Positions 1 to 12,845 of a stretch of DNA of 64,000 bases are shown here, piece by piece. The position numbers and the translations under genes are program-made. Source of the DNA: Euonymus europaeus (Eukaryota > Streptophyta > Magnoliopsida > Celastrales > Celastraceae); the NCBI GenBank assembly GCA_963580455.1, contig OY756970.1, forward strand, positions 20,088,001 through 20,152,000, in the 5' to 3' direction. The notes under the pieces are model-generated. The model searched no databases and was not told where the DNA came from. It saw only the letters and a list, made by a program, of their open reading frames with translations. Numbering within the stretch: the stretch's first letter is position 1; every line of letters begins with the position of its first letter.

Positions 1-942
1 TTAATTAATTTATTAGGGCTTGTTTGGGCTTTATAATATGCCGAAATCAAAATTATTCAATTACGTTTGGTTGCAGACAACGAAATCATTACAAGATTAT
101 GATACATAGAATAGACACCATCGGACGATCCAGCTTTTCTTAATTCTATATATCAGTTTTGCCAATAAACGAAATGGTTTCTAATCTCACACAATTCTCA
201 CTTCAAATGATTAATGGGCCTACATGCTGTCTAATGACTGCTTTAGTGGGCCAGGCTAGCTTCTAATAGCCCATTAAGTATAGAGTCATAAAAGAACAAG
301 ATGTGTGCATCTTTTGGAATTGCTCAACGCTTTGTAAATGCGTGGTTTAGTGGATAAGGAGAAGACAAATTTTCTATTTATTTATTTTTTTTGCTTAATT
401 AATCATCATACATGCATACATAATTACTAAAAACCCTCTCTAAGCCATTGTGGACAATTTCTTGTATTATACAAAACCGAGTCTCTGGTGCACTACTACT
501 ATTTACTGTGCAGTTTCAGCTGCAAATTAATAAAACATTAATTTAATAGTTACCTAAATTATGTTGCTTTGACTATATAGATTAATTGGAAAAATTATTC
601 TTATCATAATTTCATACCGATTTCTAGCTTTGGATATCTTCAGCACAAAGTCAAGGTAGAAATGCAAAGCAAGATGAAAAGAATTAAAGAACATTGAATA
701 AAATTGCTAAATAAGATCTGCTATTTAATTTAAGCTTGATTTCCGATGTACATATGTATACAAGGCCAACTGATTATACAAAAATTGTGTTTTTCAGTCT
801 TCAATAAAATATAAACCTCCGGCCGTGGCTATGTACGTTCCACCAAAAACAAGAAACTACAAGAAGAAGAAGAAGAAAACCCAAAATAATTCCTCCTTGA
901 AGTAGCTGCCATGGATTGATATTGATAGTTGAATTCAATCTA
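1..942. other. intergenic, nothing recognised
   Basis: AT-rich sequence with no recognisable reading frame, RNA gene or repeat. The last 100 bases or so lie 3' of the small peptide gene at 943-1092 (-) and probably contain its 3' UTR. Confidence 0.5.
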
Positions 943-1092
943 CTACTCATGCCAGCAAAGTAGCATCACAACACATCTCCTTATAATGTAAAGCCTGGCC
1001 CTTTGTTCTCTAAGTACCCCACCAAGTCCCCTGCTTGATGATGACAGCCTTCTCTTGGACCCTCCCATGGAAGTTGCACTGCTCATCTTCAT
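943..1092 (-). CDS. DEVIL/ROTUNDIFOLIA-like (DVL/RTFL) small polypeptide
   Basis: A 49-residue intronless reading frame, too short for a routine ORF scan. It starts at the ATG at 1092 and ends at the TAG at 943. The C-terminal third has the DVL/RTFL core: an arginine-rich stretch, then [17 protein letters not shown] at the extreme C-terminus with the Cys, Cys, Trp and His of the family. The N-terminal half is Ser/Gly/Arg-rich and variable, as is usual. Known members are plant-specific plasma-membrane-associated micropeptides that restrain polar cell proliferation and change leaf, fruit and trichome shape when overexpressed; that role here is inferred from family membership. A second in-frame Met lies at residue 3. 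A TATTTAAG box lies about 125 bp upstream of the ATG. The frame is intact. Confidence 0.92.
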   Translation of the reverse strand: MKMSSATSMGGSKRRLSSSSRGLGGVLREQRARLYIIRRCVVMLLCWHE

Positions 1093-1215
1093 GATCTTCT
1101 CTTACAAAGCAAACTTGGATTGCTATGATTTATGTTTGGCGAGTCAGAGAAAGAAATTGAGAAGCTGAAGTTATGAGTAGTTTTGTTTGAAATGAAAATG
1201 CAAGGGGAGGGTGTT

Positions 1216-1223
1216 CTTAAATA
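1216..1223 (-). promoter_or_regulatory. candidate TATA box of the DVL-like gene
   Basis: TATTTAAG on the minus strand, about 125 bp upstream of the micropeptide start. The position suits a core promoter with a UTR of roughly 90 bases. Assigned by position and sequence only. Confidence 0.45.
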
Positions 1224-1299
1224 GTGAAAGAAGAAGTGGGTTGTGGTCCATTCCGGCTCATATTTTGGTCTTTTAAAGAACCAACGATGGGGCATGAAT

Positions 1300-4200
1300 G
1301 GGCGTGCACTGCCCACCAGACAATACCATCTGGGCCCCACTTACACACTTGGAATCCATACCCCTAAAATCATAAAACAAAAACCAAAAACAAACTCATC
1401 TCTCTCTCACTCTCATGGCTTGTCATACTCCTAACTTGTGTAGGGGTCACCCACGAGGACAATGGGTCGGCCATTACCTCTAATAAGGTTGCAATGTTCC
1501 TTTGTTTATGGATCCACCTAAACGGGCAGTAAAGGAGGATAGTCGGTCAGTTGAATCCTACACGAGAATGCATGTTAATTAACAAGCTTTAATTAAGCAT
1601 TAAATAATGTTTAGAGACTCATCATGATCTCATCTTCTTTTTCTCTTTGACTCCTATAAGGTCACCCATGTAGAGGATATTTGGATGTACTTACTAATTA
1701 TAAGCATTATCTAGCTAGTTGATTACATAAAAAGTTTTGCTAATTAAACTGTTTCTATTATTATATTTTGAGAAGAAACTGTTTCTGTTATTAGTATAAC
1801 CCTTTGATTGGTTTTTTATGGTTCTGTATATAATCTTCTATTAATTAATTGAAGCATAATTAACTGCAAGTTGGTCCAAATCAATATTTTTATTGTCACG
1901 TAATAAATTTTGGCCCAACCTATCTTATTGTCAGATAAGAAACTTATTTGCGCATCGATCTCACGTTCTGAATTTAAATTCATATTGACTATATAAATAA
2001 CAAACTTGTATGACAACATTCTTGGTTATAAAAAAAATGCAAAATAGGCAGCAGACAATATGAGAATAAGATCTCACTGACGTTGTAATTCTTGATATTT
2101 GTTTCGAGTTTGATCTAATTTATATTCGTGAGTGAATAAATGGAGGATTTGAAATCCTGACAAAACATTGACATGTGAGTGTATATATGTTCATGTGCTT
2201 GGTAGTTGAAAATCTTGAGTATATATATATACCAATTTGGCTCTTGAGGAGTATCTGAAAGCCACTCCAAATCCCAAGCTTAATGTCCATAAACAAGCTA
2301 GAAAAGGAGTGTCAATTAAGAGAATTTTTGGGTAATAACCAATTCCACTACTATATTAAGTAATATATATGTAAAGCTCCAAACCCAATTAAGTGGCTGA
2401 TTAAAATATATGTAATTTCATAATATTATAGTTGATCAATACAACCCACTTGCTTAGTCTCGTGTTCCTCCCATTTTATTAAGAACGTCTTCTTCCACAA
2501 CATTTCTCCTAATAAAAAAGTAATAATATATCAGAATTTTTGTTCTCTCCATGTAATTTGAACCATCTCAAGTTGTTAATATCGGATTCGGGATGATTCT
2601 CGTTTAATTATTTGAAAGATGTGTCACATCATATCACATTTTCTTGTTTTCTCAGTCAGACTTGTTTTTATAAAAATTATGGTTTGAAAGATATGTCACA
2701 TCACACCATACTTTCTAATTTTTTCCGCCAGACTTGTTTCCATGAATATTGTAGACTAGAGAATTTCAGACCAGTGATTGTTGGTTACTGATCCAAACAT
2801 TTTAAGGATCAGACAAGAATATTCAGATGCTATATGTAGTGCTTTCAAAACTTATGGGCTCGATTGTTTAATGATTTGGAAGGTTGATTTACTTATAATA
2901 ATCTTTGATCTCTCATATCGGATTGATTCCATCAATTTTCTAGCACTTGACATCCCTCATCAGTTACAGGTATGTATCTAACAAAGAATACAGTCAAGGT
3001 GATGCACTGGATTAGAGTATATTAATCTCCTAATTAAAACTAATGCACTGTAAACAAAGTATTTACAGGCTTTGTTTTGAAGTGTTCTGTGCTGTCTTTG
3101 TTGTACAAAAGGAATATTTAAAATAGCGAGCTAGATTGTACTGAACAAGAAGGCCAGGCTTGCACGTGAACATCTTGTGATTTACAATGCCAGTGTTCGT
3201 CGTAGGCTCAACATATATATAACTATAATTTGTTATAATGTTTATGTATGTGTGTGTGTGAAATTTGAGACCCATAATATATTGGTCTGCTCCATCACTA
3301 TGTGCTCGTTCTTGGAGCCTCTTTATTAGGCAAACTTGCTTCCCACAAGTGGTGCTGGCAATGGGATGGCTTTCATTTTCTTTGTTGGTTCCTAAATTAA
3401 AATATAAAGTATGAATTATTGATCATGTGACCATAACTTAGCATGGACTTCAACTAGTTATACGGACAAAATGTTCATCATGAGGAAAATATCATTGATA
3501 GTACGATTTGATCAGTAATACACAGTTGTCTTTTGCTTGTCAATCTGATTTTGCATGCTTAATTGCTCGACAGCAGAGGATTAGGGGAGTTAATTATCAC
3601 GTCGCGGCATCTTCACTCCATATGCTAATAGCCAGCAACCTATTTGCTGTTTATAGGTTTAAGCATGTAAGCTGACTTGTTAAATTCACATTCTTAGGAT
3701 GCTAATCTGAATGCCAGCTAATCATGTTAGGCCACCCACATCAGTTACGACGTACCAGGTAATGGAAATCATGATTAATAACAGAAGAAGAAGAAGAAGA
3801 AAAACACAGCTTAAGATAAATCAGAGAACAAAGAGGAGAAATATATGAGATGATGTATTAATAGGCACTCCAGGTGAGTCAGGAGAAGTAACAAGTCCCA
3901 AACCTTTGTCAACAGAACAGAATAATCCATCACATATTCAGCATCTCTTTAGTTGCAGGATATATGAAGACATCACAAAGAGATGTAGAGTGAAAGTTTA
4001 CGGTTTTCAAATTCATGAATAAAAATTAGGATCAAGTAAAGAATGAACGAAGAGAGTTTTACGGAACAGAAAAGCATATCGAGAATTCACAAGTTAAAAA
4101 ACCTACAATTTGACTTCAAAAGAGAACAAATGCTAGCATTTTGACAAAAGACTGTCAAGCTTCAAGGAAGAACAATCCACCTGATATATAAAAGTTACAG

Positions 4201-5136
4201 CATCCTAGGTTTATAGGATGCTTCTAGGGCAAATGGTTTATTTGGCATATGTTAGAGGATGGAGAATTTGTTTGGTATAGCTTGAGTAATAACGTTGGGT
4301 CTAGTTGTTTCATTTTTTATGTTGCAGTTACTTGTCTATCAGGGTTTATATTCTTGCACTTTCAATTTTGGTCATCAGCTTTTAATAGTGAAAAGCCTAT
4401 TCATCCAAGCCACCGTAGTTAAACCTATAAACCAATATTAACAAGGTTGTAAAATTTTGGTAAACCTACCTACAAAAACTCCGTCTTTCCATTATTTACC
4501 ATTCTGATAACAACTAACAGGACTTGCTGGTCTAAGTTTTCATCCAAAACTCCATATTAACTACCCTATTTATCAAATTCTTAAGTATAAACTAAAAAGA
4601 TAAATATCCTGCATAGAATTTATGTTGCTTATAAATTTGTATAGTTGACAGGTACTATTTCTTGGAATTTTTCTTCCGCTCATGAGAACTGCCATTAGGC
4701 CCTACTGTCCTCTTGGGAATCCCATCTACCAAAAATTTCACTACATAAACTGAAATGAGATATCTTGAAGGAAATTTCATTCTATATCAAAGAAAGGGGG
4801 ACGGGTGGAAGTAAAGAAGCATAAAACTTCTGCCGATATTCTAAAAGCAAGAAATGTGATTTATTGACGATTGTGATTGCCATTGCGATTGTCTTTCAAA
4901 TGATTACATGTCTTCAGACTTCCTAGCAGTTACACTTTATTCGGTTACTTTCTCATGTAACTTAACTCATGAGCCTAAACATGCAGCTGATAGGTTTCAA
5001 GAGATTTGTTTAAGATTCCAGCTACACATCTTTCATTGCAAAACATGATTCATCTGTTCCACAAAGGATACAAAATATGATATAGACACAAAATTTGCAC
5101 TAAAAGTGGGAAAAGGTACGTATATACATACAAATT
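1300..5136. other. intergenic, nothing recognised
   Basis: About 3.8 kb of AT-rich DNA between the micropeptide gene and the kinase gene. There is a short GAA-type microsatellite near 3784-3802. I see no conserved protein frame, tRNA or clear transposon end. The part just below 5137 should contain the 3' UTR of the kinase gene. Confidence 0.45.
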
Positions 5137-8100
5137 CTATTCCTCTCTGGGGATCCACCTACTCCACCAGAAGCTCTTCCTGCGTATGTTGAGCTCATCC
5201 ATGCTCTCATCTAATGTTTTTATGATCTTTCTTTGAAGCCGAAGTACAGAAGCTAGTGCATTCCTTCCTGCAGTTGCCTTCTTCTTAGGCTGCACCTCCT
5301 GCAAAAATTGGAGGAAAAAGTTATAGAATTTTATCTAGCTACCTGTTTCTACAGGAAGGACATTGGCATAGTTATACAAACTCTGAGCTCCTGAAGCTGT
5401 GCTTCTGTGAACCCTCCATCCTTTTTTGTTCCAGATTTTGCCATTAGCTGAATTATCCAGCTTACAGCTTCTCCGTAATCCTGTTGTGTAGCCCGAAAGA
5501 GCTGAAGCCTTAACTTCTGCATGACTGACAAAGCTAAAAGACCTTCCCTATCAAAGTAGGGATGAGCTAAAGCCCCTTTGGCACTAATTCGTTGGCGTGC
5601 TTTATATCGAACCATTGATGTCAGAAGCTCCCACCCTACTCCTCCATCTAAATCCAACAACTCAAAGCCCCTTCGGAGATCAGGGCTGGCTCGAGGTTCT
5701 ACACTTTTCCTCCATTCATTTAAGTCATAGTCACACCGTTTTAGCTGCCTCTTGAATTGTATGAGGCCACTATCAGTGCGTATTGACGGGAATGCCTGTA
5801 AGAAGAAAAGCATCACAAGTTAAATAGACTCGGCAAAATGTAGCACGAAATAATCGACGGGCTTAGTGGAAACTAACCACCTTTCAATGTTAAAGAAATA
5901 TCAATAATTCAAAATATATTCTTTCATCAAGTAGAATGTAAGTATTCATCTATCCTATAACCTTGTTTAAAACCACTTCAAACTTTGCATGAGTGTAAAT
6001 CCCCATAATCTATCAGGCAATTTGGGGTTTTTCATCAATATTACAAAAGTTCAAAATCTAAATCAATTTGGGTCATGTTTGCGATCAGTATATTCTGATG
6101 CTCTGTATCTCTGAAGCAGTTATCATTGAGTAAGCCTTGATCAGTCAGTAACTCATTCATGAATGATACTGTGCACCAACGCACTTGCTGATGGATTGTT
6201 TGAAACAGATTCTATCCCTCAAAATCCACAAGTTTGTCCAATATGTGATGTAATTAGCCAAAATTCTAACCCCTTAAAATTGATTGTAGAAGTATATGGT
6301 AATCGAAACTAAGAAAGCACTTCCCTGTCACTCACCATTTGCAAGAATATGAGGCCAGCACTGTATATATCAAACCTATCTGGCAAATTCAGCTGTAACA
6401 GGAGAAAAGCATCAAAACCAACAATGGGAAGCCTAATTGTCACATGAAATTATGCTAGCCATGTAATAATCAGAGATCAGATGGACATTACACCTGCCAC
6501 AGGACAGGAGAAAGTGCAGTCGCCACTGGAGCTGAGGGTGCAGATGGAGTTTGTGTGCTCATAATGTATTGTTCTGGTGCAGCATATCTATGCAACAAAG
6601 GACCAAACAATGTCATGAATTCCAGTATGGTAATGAAAATGAAAAAGAATCACTTCAAGTTAAGAAAGATGATGTGCATTAACCTGGATCACAGTTCTAA
6701 ATCAAAATTGGAAACATACTAAGACAATTCAGAAAGACATGTGACTGAAAGTTATGTTTTATCTCAAACTATATAATTCAAAGACATAAATTTCTAGGAA
6801 CAATAACTTCAGGAAAAATGAATTTTGAGGGGCATTTTTCTTCAGTCAGACATCAGTTACCAGCCTAAGTTACATAATAGGAAAGAAATTTTACCGAGGA
6901 TCCAAAAGAAACTCCTTTGGAACATAGTTGATGCCCACTCTCAAATCTGTTGCAGCTCCAAGGTCAATGATCTTGAATGTGCGAGACCCTGATTGAGTTA
7001 AGATGTTAAATGAAATTATCAATCAGATATGGTTTGAGCTTTATCAAACTGTTTGATATCAAAATCAATTGTTGCTCTCATCACCTTCAGAAAAAATTAC
7101 ATTCTGTGGCTTAATATCCCTATGCACAATCCCCGTTGAGTGGAGACCATCCAACGCAAATAATAGCTGTCTCAGGATAGTTTGGATGATTAAGTTTTCC
7201 CTTTCCAGACCCTTAGGCAATTCCTGCACCTCTCCAAGAATCATGGTTTCTACCTGAGAGTACATGGTAACCACAAGTTTGGCACTCTTCAGTTAAATTA
7301 GGCAAAGATGTAGCAAGATAGCATTTGAGTGAATATATTAAAGGAAAAAAACCACCTATCCCAAAAAAGCAATGATGAACATTGAGCTACAAAAAACCAA
7401 AGGAGCCTACGTTGGAAGTAAGTTGCAGACAGACATTTTCAACCTCCACGAGATTGGAACACCAAAAAAGTTTTTTTTCCCTCCACTGCAATTTGTGACA
7501 ATAAATATTTTGAACTAGCAAGCAATGTTTAGTGAAGAAAAAATTTCTAACCCAGTAACCAACGATTATTCAAACAACTAAAAAAAGAAAGGAAAGACAT
7601 GTGAGGAAGTACCAACATTGTATGGAAACTCTTTTCGCTGTATCAAGTCTGCTAGTGTGTCCTCCCCTTCAAATCGCCATATAAGCCAATATCCAGCTCC
7701 TTTCTTTGAAGAACTCTGAAATATTTTCATGATGATGCTTCTAATCACAAGGTGAACATCAAAATTATACTCTTATGAGCTGTTTAAATATATACCCTTC
7801 ATATACATGAATGCACTAGTAATAATAGAGAAGCACCTCGAGGAATCCATACAAAAAATCAGCACAGCTATTTGCACAAGCCCTTCGCACGCGCTCATTC
7901 ATCCATATCTCCACCGCTCCGTATTCAGTAGCCTTTTTCAAGACTAAGTCACCATCCTTCTATTACAAAGGAAAACTGCAAATTTAGAGGCTGTATTCTC
8001 TTGAATAATGCCTTTTTTCAGAACTTAGAAGTTCACAGCACTAAAAAAATTCACTTATTAGTGAACCTGTTAATTCATTTTTATAATGAAAAAAAGTTCA

Positions 8101-8978
8101 TGATTCAATATATATGGCTATGTGATCAATAATTGGTAGCTATTAAACTTCATTTACTGTAGAACGAGAACAAAAAATGACAGAAAACCTTGACAGGGTA
8201 CAATAACAAGCAATGGATCAGCACTTAAACAAATTTGCTACAAAAACATGGTTAAATTCCATTGACAGTAGGAGATGATTCAAGTATTACCCAGAAGAAA
8301 CATAACTGAACAAACTGGAAATTGAAAGTAGATAATCCTTTTAGGACAGCACTGAAAGTACTTGATACCTTTGAAGAAGGCTTGTTAGCCAACGAAACTC
8401 TATACACTATTCCAAAAGCTCCCTCACCCAACTTCTTGCCCAAAACAAAATCATCCTGTCACCACAATGCAATAACCCAACTGCCAATATTTTAGACTAA
8501 AACGGCATAAAAACTAATCAACAGAACATCACTGGCCAATTTCACAGACCTTTCTGTAAGTACGTCTAAATAGCCTCTCAACAAACGCAAGAACAAACAT
8601 ATCAAAGAACCCAGGAGCCACCCCAGGAGTGGCCCAAAGGTACGAGATAGCACCAACAGCCAGAAGTACACCAGGAATGGTGAGTGTCAATCCATTAGAT
8701 TTCGGTAAAGTGCTTCTGTATATGATATCGCCACACTCCATGACTGTACATGGCAGCCCAACCCCAACACCCAGAAAAAGATTGCGTGCCGCATCGACCA
8801 ATTCGCCTCCTCCTGATGCCCAAACTGTAAGGGTTTTAGGGTTTGAAATTATGGCTTTCGAAGCGAGTTTGAGGCTGAGTTTGCGGCCGAGAAATGGAGT
8901 TGTGGGTCTCGATTGGCGGGGCTGGGGATTGATCAGTCCTATAATAGCTCCTCCTGGCGCAATTGTGGCCATGCTCAT
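5137..8978 (-). CDS. STN8: chloroplast thylakoid Ser/Thr protein kinase STN8-like (10 exons)
   Basis: Exons, 5' to 3' on the minus strand: 8978-8550, 8455-8369, 7959-7837, 7715-7617, 7253-7085, 6988-6895, 6587-6494, 6392-6336, 5795-5382, 5298-5137. All have GT..AG borders and a continuous frame of about 575 codons. The N-terminus is a Ser/Arg-rich chloroplast transit-like region, followed by [20 protein letters not shown] and a hydrophobic segment around residues 105-135. The kinase domain has the glycine loop GEGAFG, the VLKKA lysine, HRDIKPQN and DLG in place of DFG. The C-terminus ends WIPREE, as I remember for STN8. STN8 phosphorylates photosystem II core proteins and is paired with STN7, the state-transition kinase; the sequence matches STN8 better than STN7. 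The start could also be the Met two codons downstream. No frame damage is seen. Confidence 0.95.
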
Positions 8979-9039
8979 GATGATTGTGATTGTAGGTTGT
9001 TTAATATGTGCGGGTGAATCGAGAAACAGAGTCTAAACT

Positions 9040-9842
9040 CATTTGAAACTGCTTCGAGTTAAGACCAGGAATGCATATTTCCGATTACTGTGACGGTTAG
9101 TTCAGGTATTATTTGTGGAGCAGGAGGAACGAAAATGGATTGAGGACAAATACAGACCACAAATGACACGTTCGTGAGCAATGGTTGGGCTGGGCTTGAA
9201 GTCGAGTCGGTATAAGCCTATAAGGTCTTTTTGGGCCTCTATAAGCCTTTGAATGACTTTTTGGGCCTCAATGTGGTCTATGAGACCTCGTTCGTTGCCC
9301 CCCCTGATTGAAAAATTAGGCAAAATCCCGCGTTAATGCCCGCCCTTTAATTATATTATTACTAGTCCTAATTTGATTCTAAAGAGAAATGTTACACACT
9401 TCCAATACATTTTATTATGTGTTATTTATTCAATTGATATGTTGATGAGTAGGTTGAGAGCAAAGGGTTGTGTTTATGTAAAAAGAAGTCAACTCGTTAC
9501 TTACTCTTTTATTATAATTTTCGGTTATGCGGACTCTCTTGTTATTTGAGAGTCAAATTTTTCTGTGGCCTCTCTCCCTTGTAAAGAAGGATATTACCCC
9601 GGGATTGTAATGTTTATCGTCTTAATCTAATATGATTATTCTCAAAAAAAAGAGGAAAAAAACAACATTATTATGTGTTCAAACTATAAATCAGGCATCA
9701 ATTGCAATTGACTCTCTTGTATCATTCTACCTCTGTTTTGTTTTGCTAAAGTTGTGTCATTAATGGGATTATTTCAATAATCACGCTGTACCCCATCTGA
9801 ATGAACACTTTTTTTTGCGAAACTGTGTAACAGAGTGGGAAT
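9040..9842. other. intergenic: promoter side of the kinase gene, left flank of the copia element
   Basis: Probably contains the promoter and 5' UTR of the minus-strand kinase gene. Beyond that it is AT-rich sequence with no recognisable gene. Confidence 0.4.
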
Positions 9843-9847
9843 GTAGT
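9843..9847. repeat. target-site duplication, left copy (GTAGT)
   Basis: GTAGT directly precedes the TG start of the left LTR. The same five bases directly follow the CA end of the right LTR at 15528-15532, which is the expected 5-bp duplication for a copia insertion. Confidence 0.9.
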
Positions 9848-10476
9848 TGTTGTGTGTATTTCAAAAGTTCAAAGTCCCACATGAAAGAAATCCAAACTTG
9901 AGTTATGGTTTATAAGCAAACCAACTACCATGGGCTTATGAGCAACAAAACATGGTAGTGGGCTCGCGCGCATAAAGGGCCAAATGGCTTGGCCCAAACC
10001 AAAGTGAAATGGGTGGATTCACCCCTGCGCGCATTGCTTGCGCTTCAGCCCGGTTTTGGATTTTTGCTTCCACGTTTTATTATTATATTTTTTGCAACAC
10101 AATTGAACAAGTCATGCCTTACCTGCATGGACCAATTCTCACGCCACTGTTACCTAACTTCACTCCACGTTCATAATGTTGGTGGTTCCATGATCACCTC
10201 AACTACTCCCAGATATCTCTCCCCAACGGCACTCTTCCTCTGCTATATATAATACAGAGCCTGTCAACCATTTTAATCAATGTGAAAAGACACCATCCTC
10301 TCTTGCTGCTGCTGTTGATTTTCCTTTGTTGTTCCTGTCTCCCCAAAAATATTTTGGAAGAGCTTGTTGAATCCTAGGAGGATACCGGCAACCCGGAAAT
10401 ATCCTTAAGGACAGTGCACTTCCACGCCTCAAGCTTCGTTCTCCTGCAGCCTCAGCGTCCAGAATATTTTCTAACA
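9848..10476 (+). repeat. left LTR of the copia element
   Basis: 629 bp, from TGTTGTGTG to CTAACA. It contains a TATA box (TATATATAA near 10244-10252), so it keeps a promoter that the right LTR has lost. The base after the LTR begins ATCTTAAGG rather than a TGG primer site. Confidence 0.92.
10244..10252 (+). promoter_or_regulatory. TATA box in the left LTR
   Basis: TATATATAA within a block of about 75 bp that is missing from the right LTR. This fits the U3 core promoter of the retrotransposon. Confidence 0.6.
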
Positions 10477-10501
10477 ATCTTAAGGATAGTCTTCTGAGAT
10501 T

Positions 10502-10642
10502 ATGGCCACTGCTGCAGACGACAACACTGCCCCCATCACTGCCGCCGCAACTGATGCTCACCCCGTTGCTGCTGCCACTCGACCACCACCTGCTCCTGTT
10601 GCAGCAGTCATCCCCCTGTTGCAGCAGATGATAAAGACATGA
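10502..10642 (+). pseudogene. gag 5' remnant of the copia element
   Basis: An ATG shortly after the left LTR opens a 46-residue Ala/Pro/Thr-rich frame that stops at the TGA at 10640-10642. It looks like the start of the element's gag. The stop overlaps the ATG of the next frame, which enters gag already at its C-terminal part. The middle of gag is therefore missing and the frames do not agree. A nearby duplicated CCTGTTGCAGCAG motif suggests slippage or recombination at this point. Confidence 0.6.
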
Positions 10643-12840
10643 AGTCGCAAATCAATGAGTACCACAAGCTCATTGAAGACTTGAAGGCGGACAAGAAAAT
10701 TCTACCTGAAGAATTCCTTGCTGGAGTATTAATTGAGAAGCTTCCCGAGTCTTGGAGCAACTACAAACAGCAATTGAAGCACAAACAAAAACAGCTATCC
10801 CTCGAAGATCTCATCACCCACATCACAATTGAAGAAACTCACAGGAAGGAGGTGAAGAATGTCAAAGCTAAGGAGATGGCATCAAAAGCAAATTTGGTGC
10901 AAGGCAAAAATCATCAAAAGAGGTACGACAATAAGTCTCGTGATTACAAACCCAAGGTGAATAACCCCTCTTTCAAACCGAAAGGTATTTGCTTTGTTTG
11001 TGGAAAGCCCGGGCATCATGCTCCTCAATGCCGAAAGAGAGTGAGAAATAACAATCCTCCTAAGCCAAGTGCAAACTTGGTTGATGGAGATGAAGTCATT
11101 GCTGCGGTTATTTCTCAAGCCAACTTGGTGGCTAATAACAAAGATTGGGTGATAGACTCTGGAGCTACTAAGCACATATGTGCTAGTAAAGATGCGTTTT
11201 CTTCCTATACTCCCGTTAAGGATGAAAATGAGGTAGTCTACCTTGGAGATTCTAGAACGGCACAAGTTCTAGGGAAAGGCAAAGTTCAATTGAAATTGAC
11301 TTCTGGAAAAATATTGGCATTGAATGATGTGCTCCATGTTCCAAACATAAGAGCAAATTTGATTTCTGTGAGCCTGTTGGGCAAAGTGGGGGTTAAAGTG
11401 TCATTTGAATCTGACAAGATTATAATGACCAAGAACAATGATTTTGTGGGCAAGGGCTATTGTAATCAGGGACTCTTTGTACTTAATGTTCTCAATGTTC
11501 TTAATAAGAATGATGCATCTTCTTCTGCTTACTTGATTGATTCCATTGATTTATGGCATGCTAGATTAGGACATGCTAGTTTGGGGTATATCAAGAAAAT
11601 GCAAACACTTGGTTTAATTTCTAAGTTTTCAACTTGTATGAATAAGTGTGAAATATGCGCTGAAACCAAATCCACTAAAAAACCATGTCCATCCGTAAAT
11701 AGAGAAAATGATTTGTTAAGCTTAATTCATACGGATTTAGGAGATTTGAAACAAACTATGACTAGAGGTGGTAAAAAATATTATATAACCTTTATTGATG
11801 ATTATTCTAGATATGCTAAAGTATATTTGCTTAGAAATAAAGATGATGCTTTTGATGTGTTTTTACTTTACAGAGCTGAAGTAGAAAACCAATTAAGTAA
11901 AAAGATTAAACGAGTCAGATCTGATAGAGGTGGTGAATACGTATTAATGAATTATTATTGCGAAAAAGAAGGAATAATACATGAAGTAACGCCTCCCTAT
12001 TCACCACAATCTAATGGAGTAGCTGAACGCAAAAATAGAACTTTAAAAGAAATGATGAATGCTATGCTTGTTAGTTCTCATGCTTCTGATAACTTGTGGG
12101 GTGAAGCTATATTATCTGCATGTCATTTACAAAATAGGATACCTCATAAGAAAACCGGCAAGTCACCATATGAATTGTGGAAGGGTTATGCCCCTAATTT
12201 AAAATATTTGAGAGTGTGGGGGTGTCTTGCTAAGGTAATGTTGCCATATCCTAAGAAAAGGAAAATTGGGTCGAAAACTTCTGATTGCATGTTCATTGGT
12301 TATGCTAAACATAGTGCTACATATAGATTTCTTGTTTTGAGAAGTGATGTTCTTGATTGTAACACTATAGTTGAGACAAAAAATGCTGAATTTTTTGAAC
12401 ACATTTATCCATTAACTGAAAAAATTTCTCCTGCACCTGTGAATAATACTATTGATGAAACCACTGAAGATGAATTGAGAAGGAGTAAGAGACCAAGAAA
12501 AGAATCCTCCTTTGGAGATGACTTTTATACTTATCTTGTTGATAATGATCCGGTCACTTACTCTGATGCTATATCTTCTAGTGATGCTCTATTTTGGAGA
12601 AATGCTATTAAAACTGAAATTGATTCAATTTTGCAAAATCATACTTGGGATTTAGTTGATTTACCACCAGGAGCTAAACCAATTGGTTGCAAATGGATTT
12701 TTAAAAGAAAACTTAACCCCGATGGTTCGATAGAAAAATATAAGGCTAGATTAGTAGCAAAAGGTTTTACTCAAAAACAAAATGTTGACTATTTTGATAC
12801 TTTGCTCCTGTTACTAGAATTTCATCAATTCGTGTTTTAA
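10639..12840 (+). pseudogene. copia gag (C-terminal part)-protease-integrase-RT (N-terminal part), truncated by a frameshift
   Basis: 733 residues. In order: the C-terminal gag region; a CX2CX4HX4C zinc knuckle at residues 118-131; the aspartic protease motif DSGA at about 173; a GAG-pre-integrase region with LWHARLGH near 305; the integrase core with HTDLGD, DDYSRY and DRGGEY; then the start of reverse transcriptase (PIGCKWIFKRK, KARLVAKGFTQ). The frame ends at 12840. A single-base loss in the T-run at 12801-12803 accounts for this, because the conserved RT sequence resumes in another frame immediately downstream. A functional polyprotein cannot be made from this copy without frameshifting. 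Confidence 0.92.
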
Positions 12841-12845
12841 TAGCT

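Noticed and set aside
8629..9036. 135-residue plus-strand frame over the first kinase exon
   Set aside because: Antisense to a conserved STN8 exon; no independent support.
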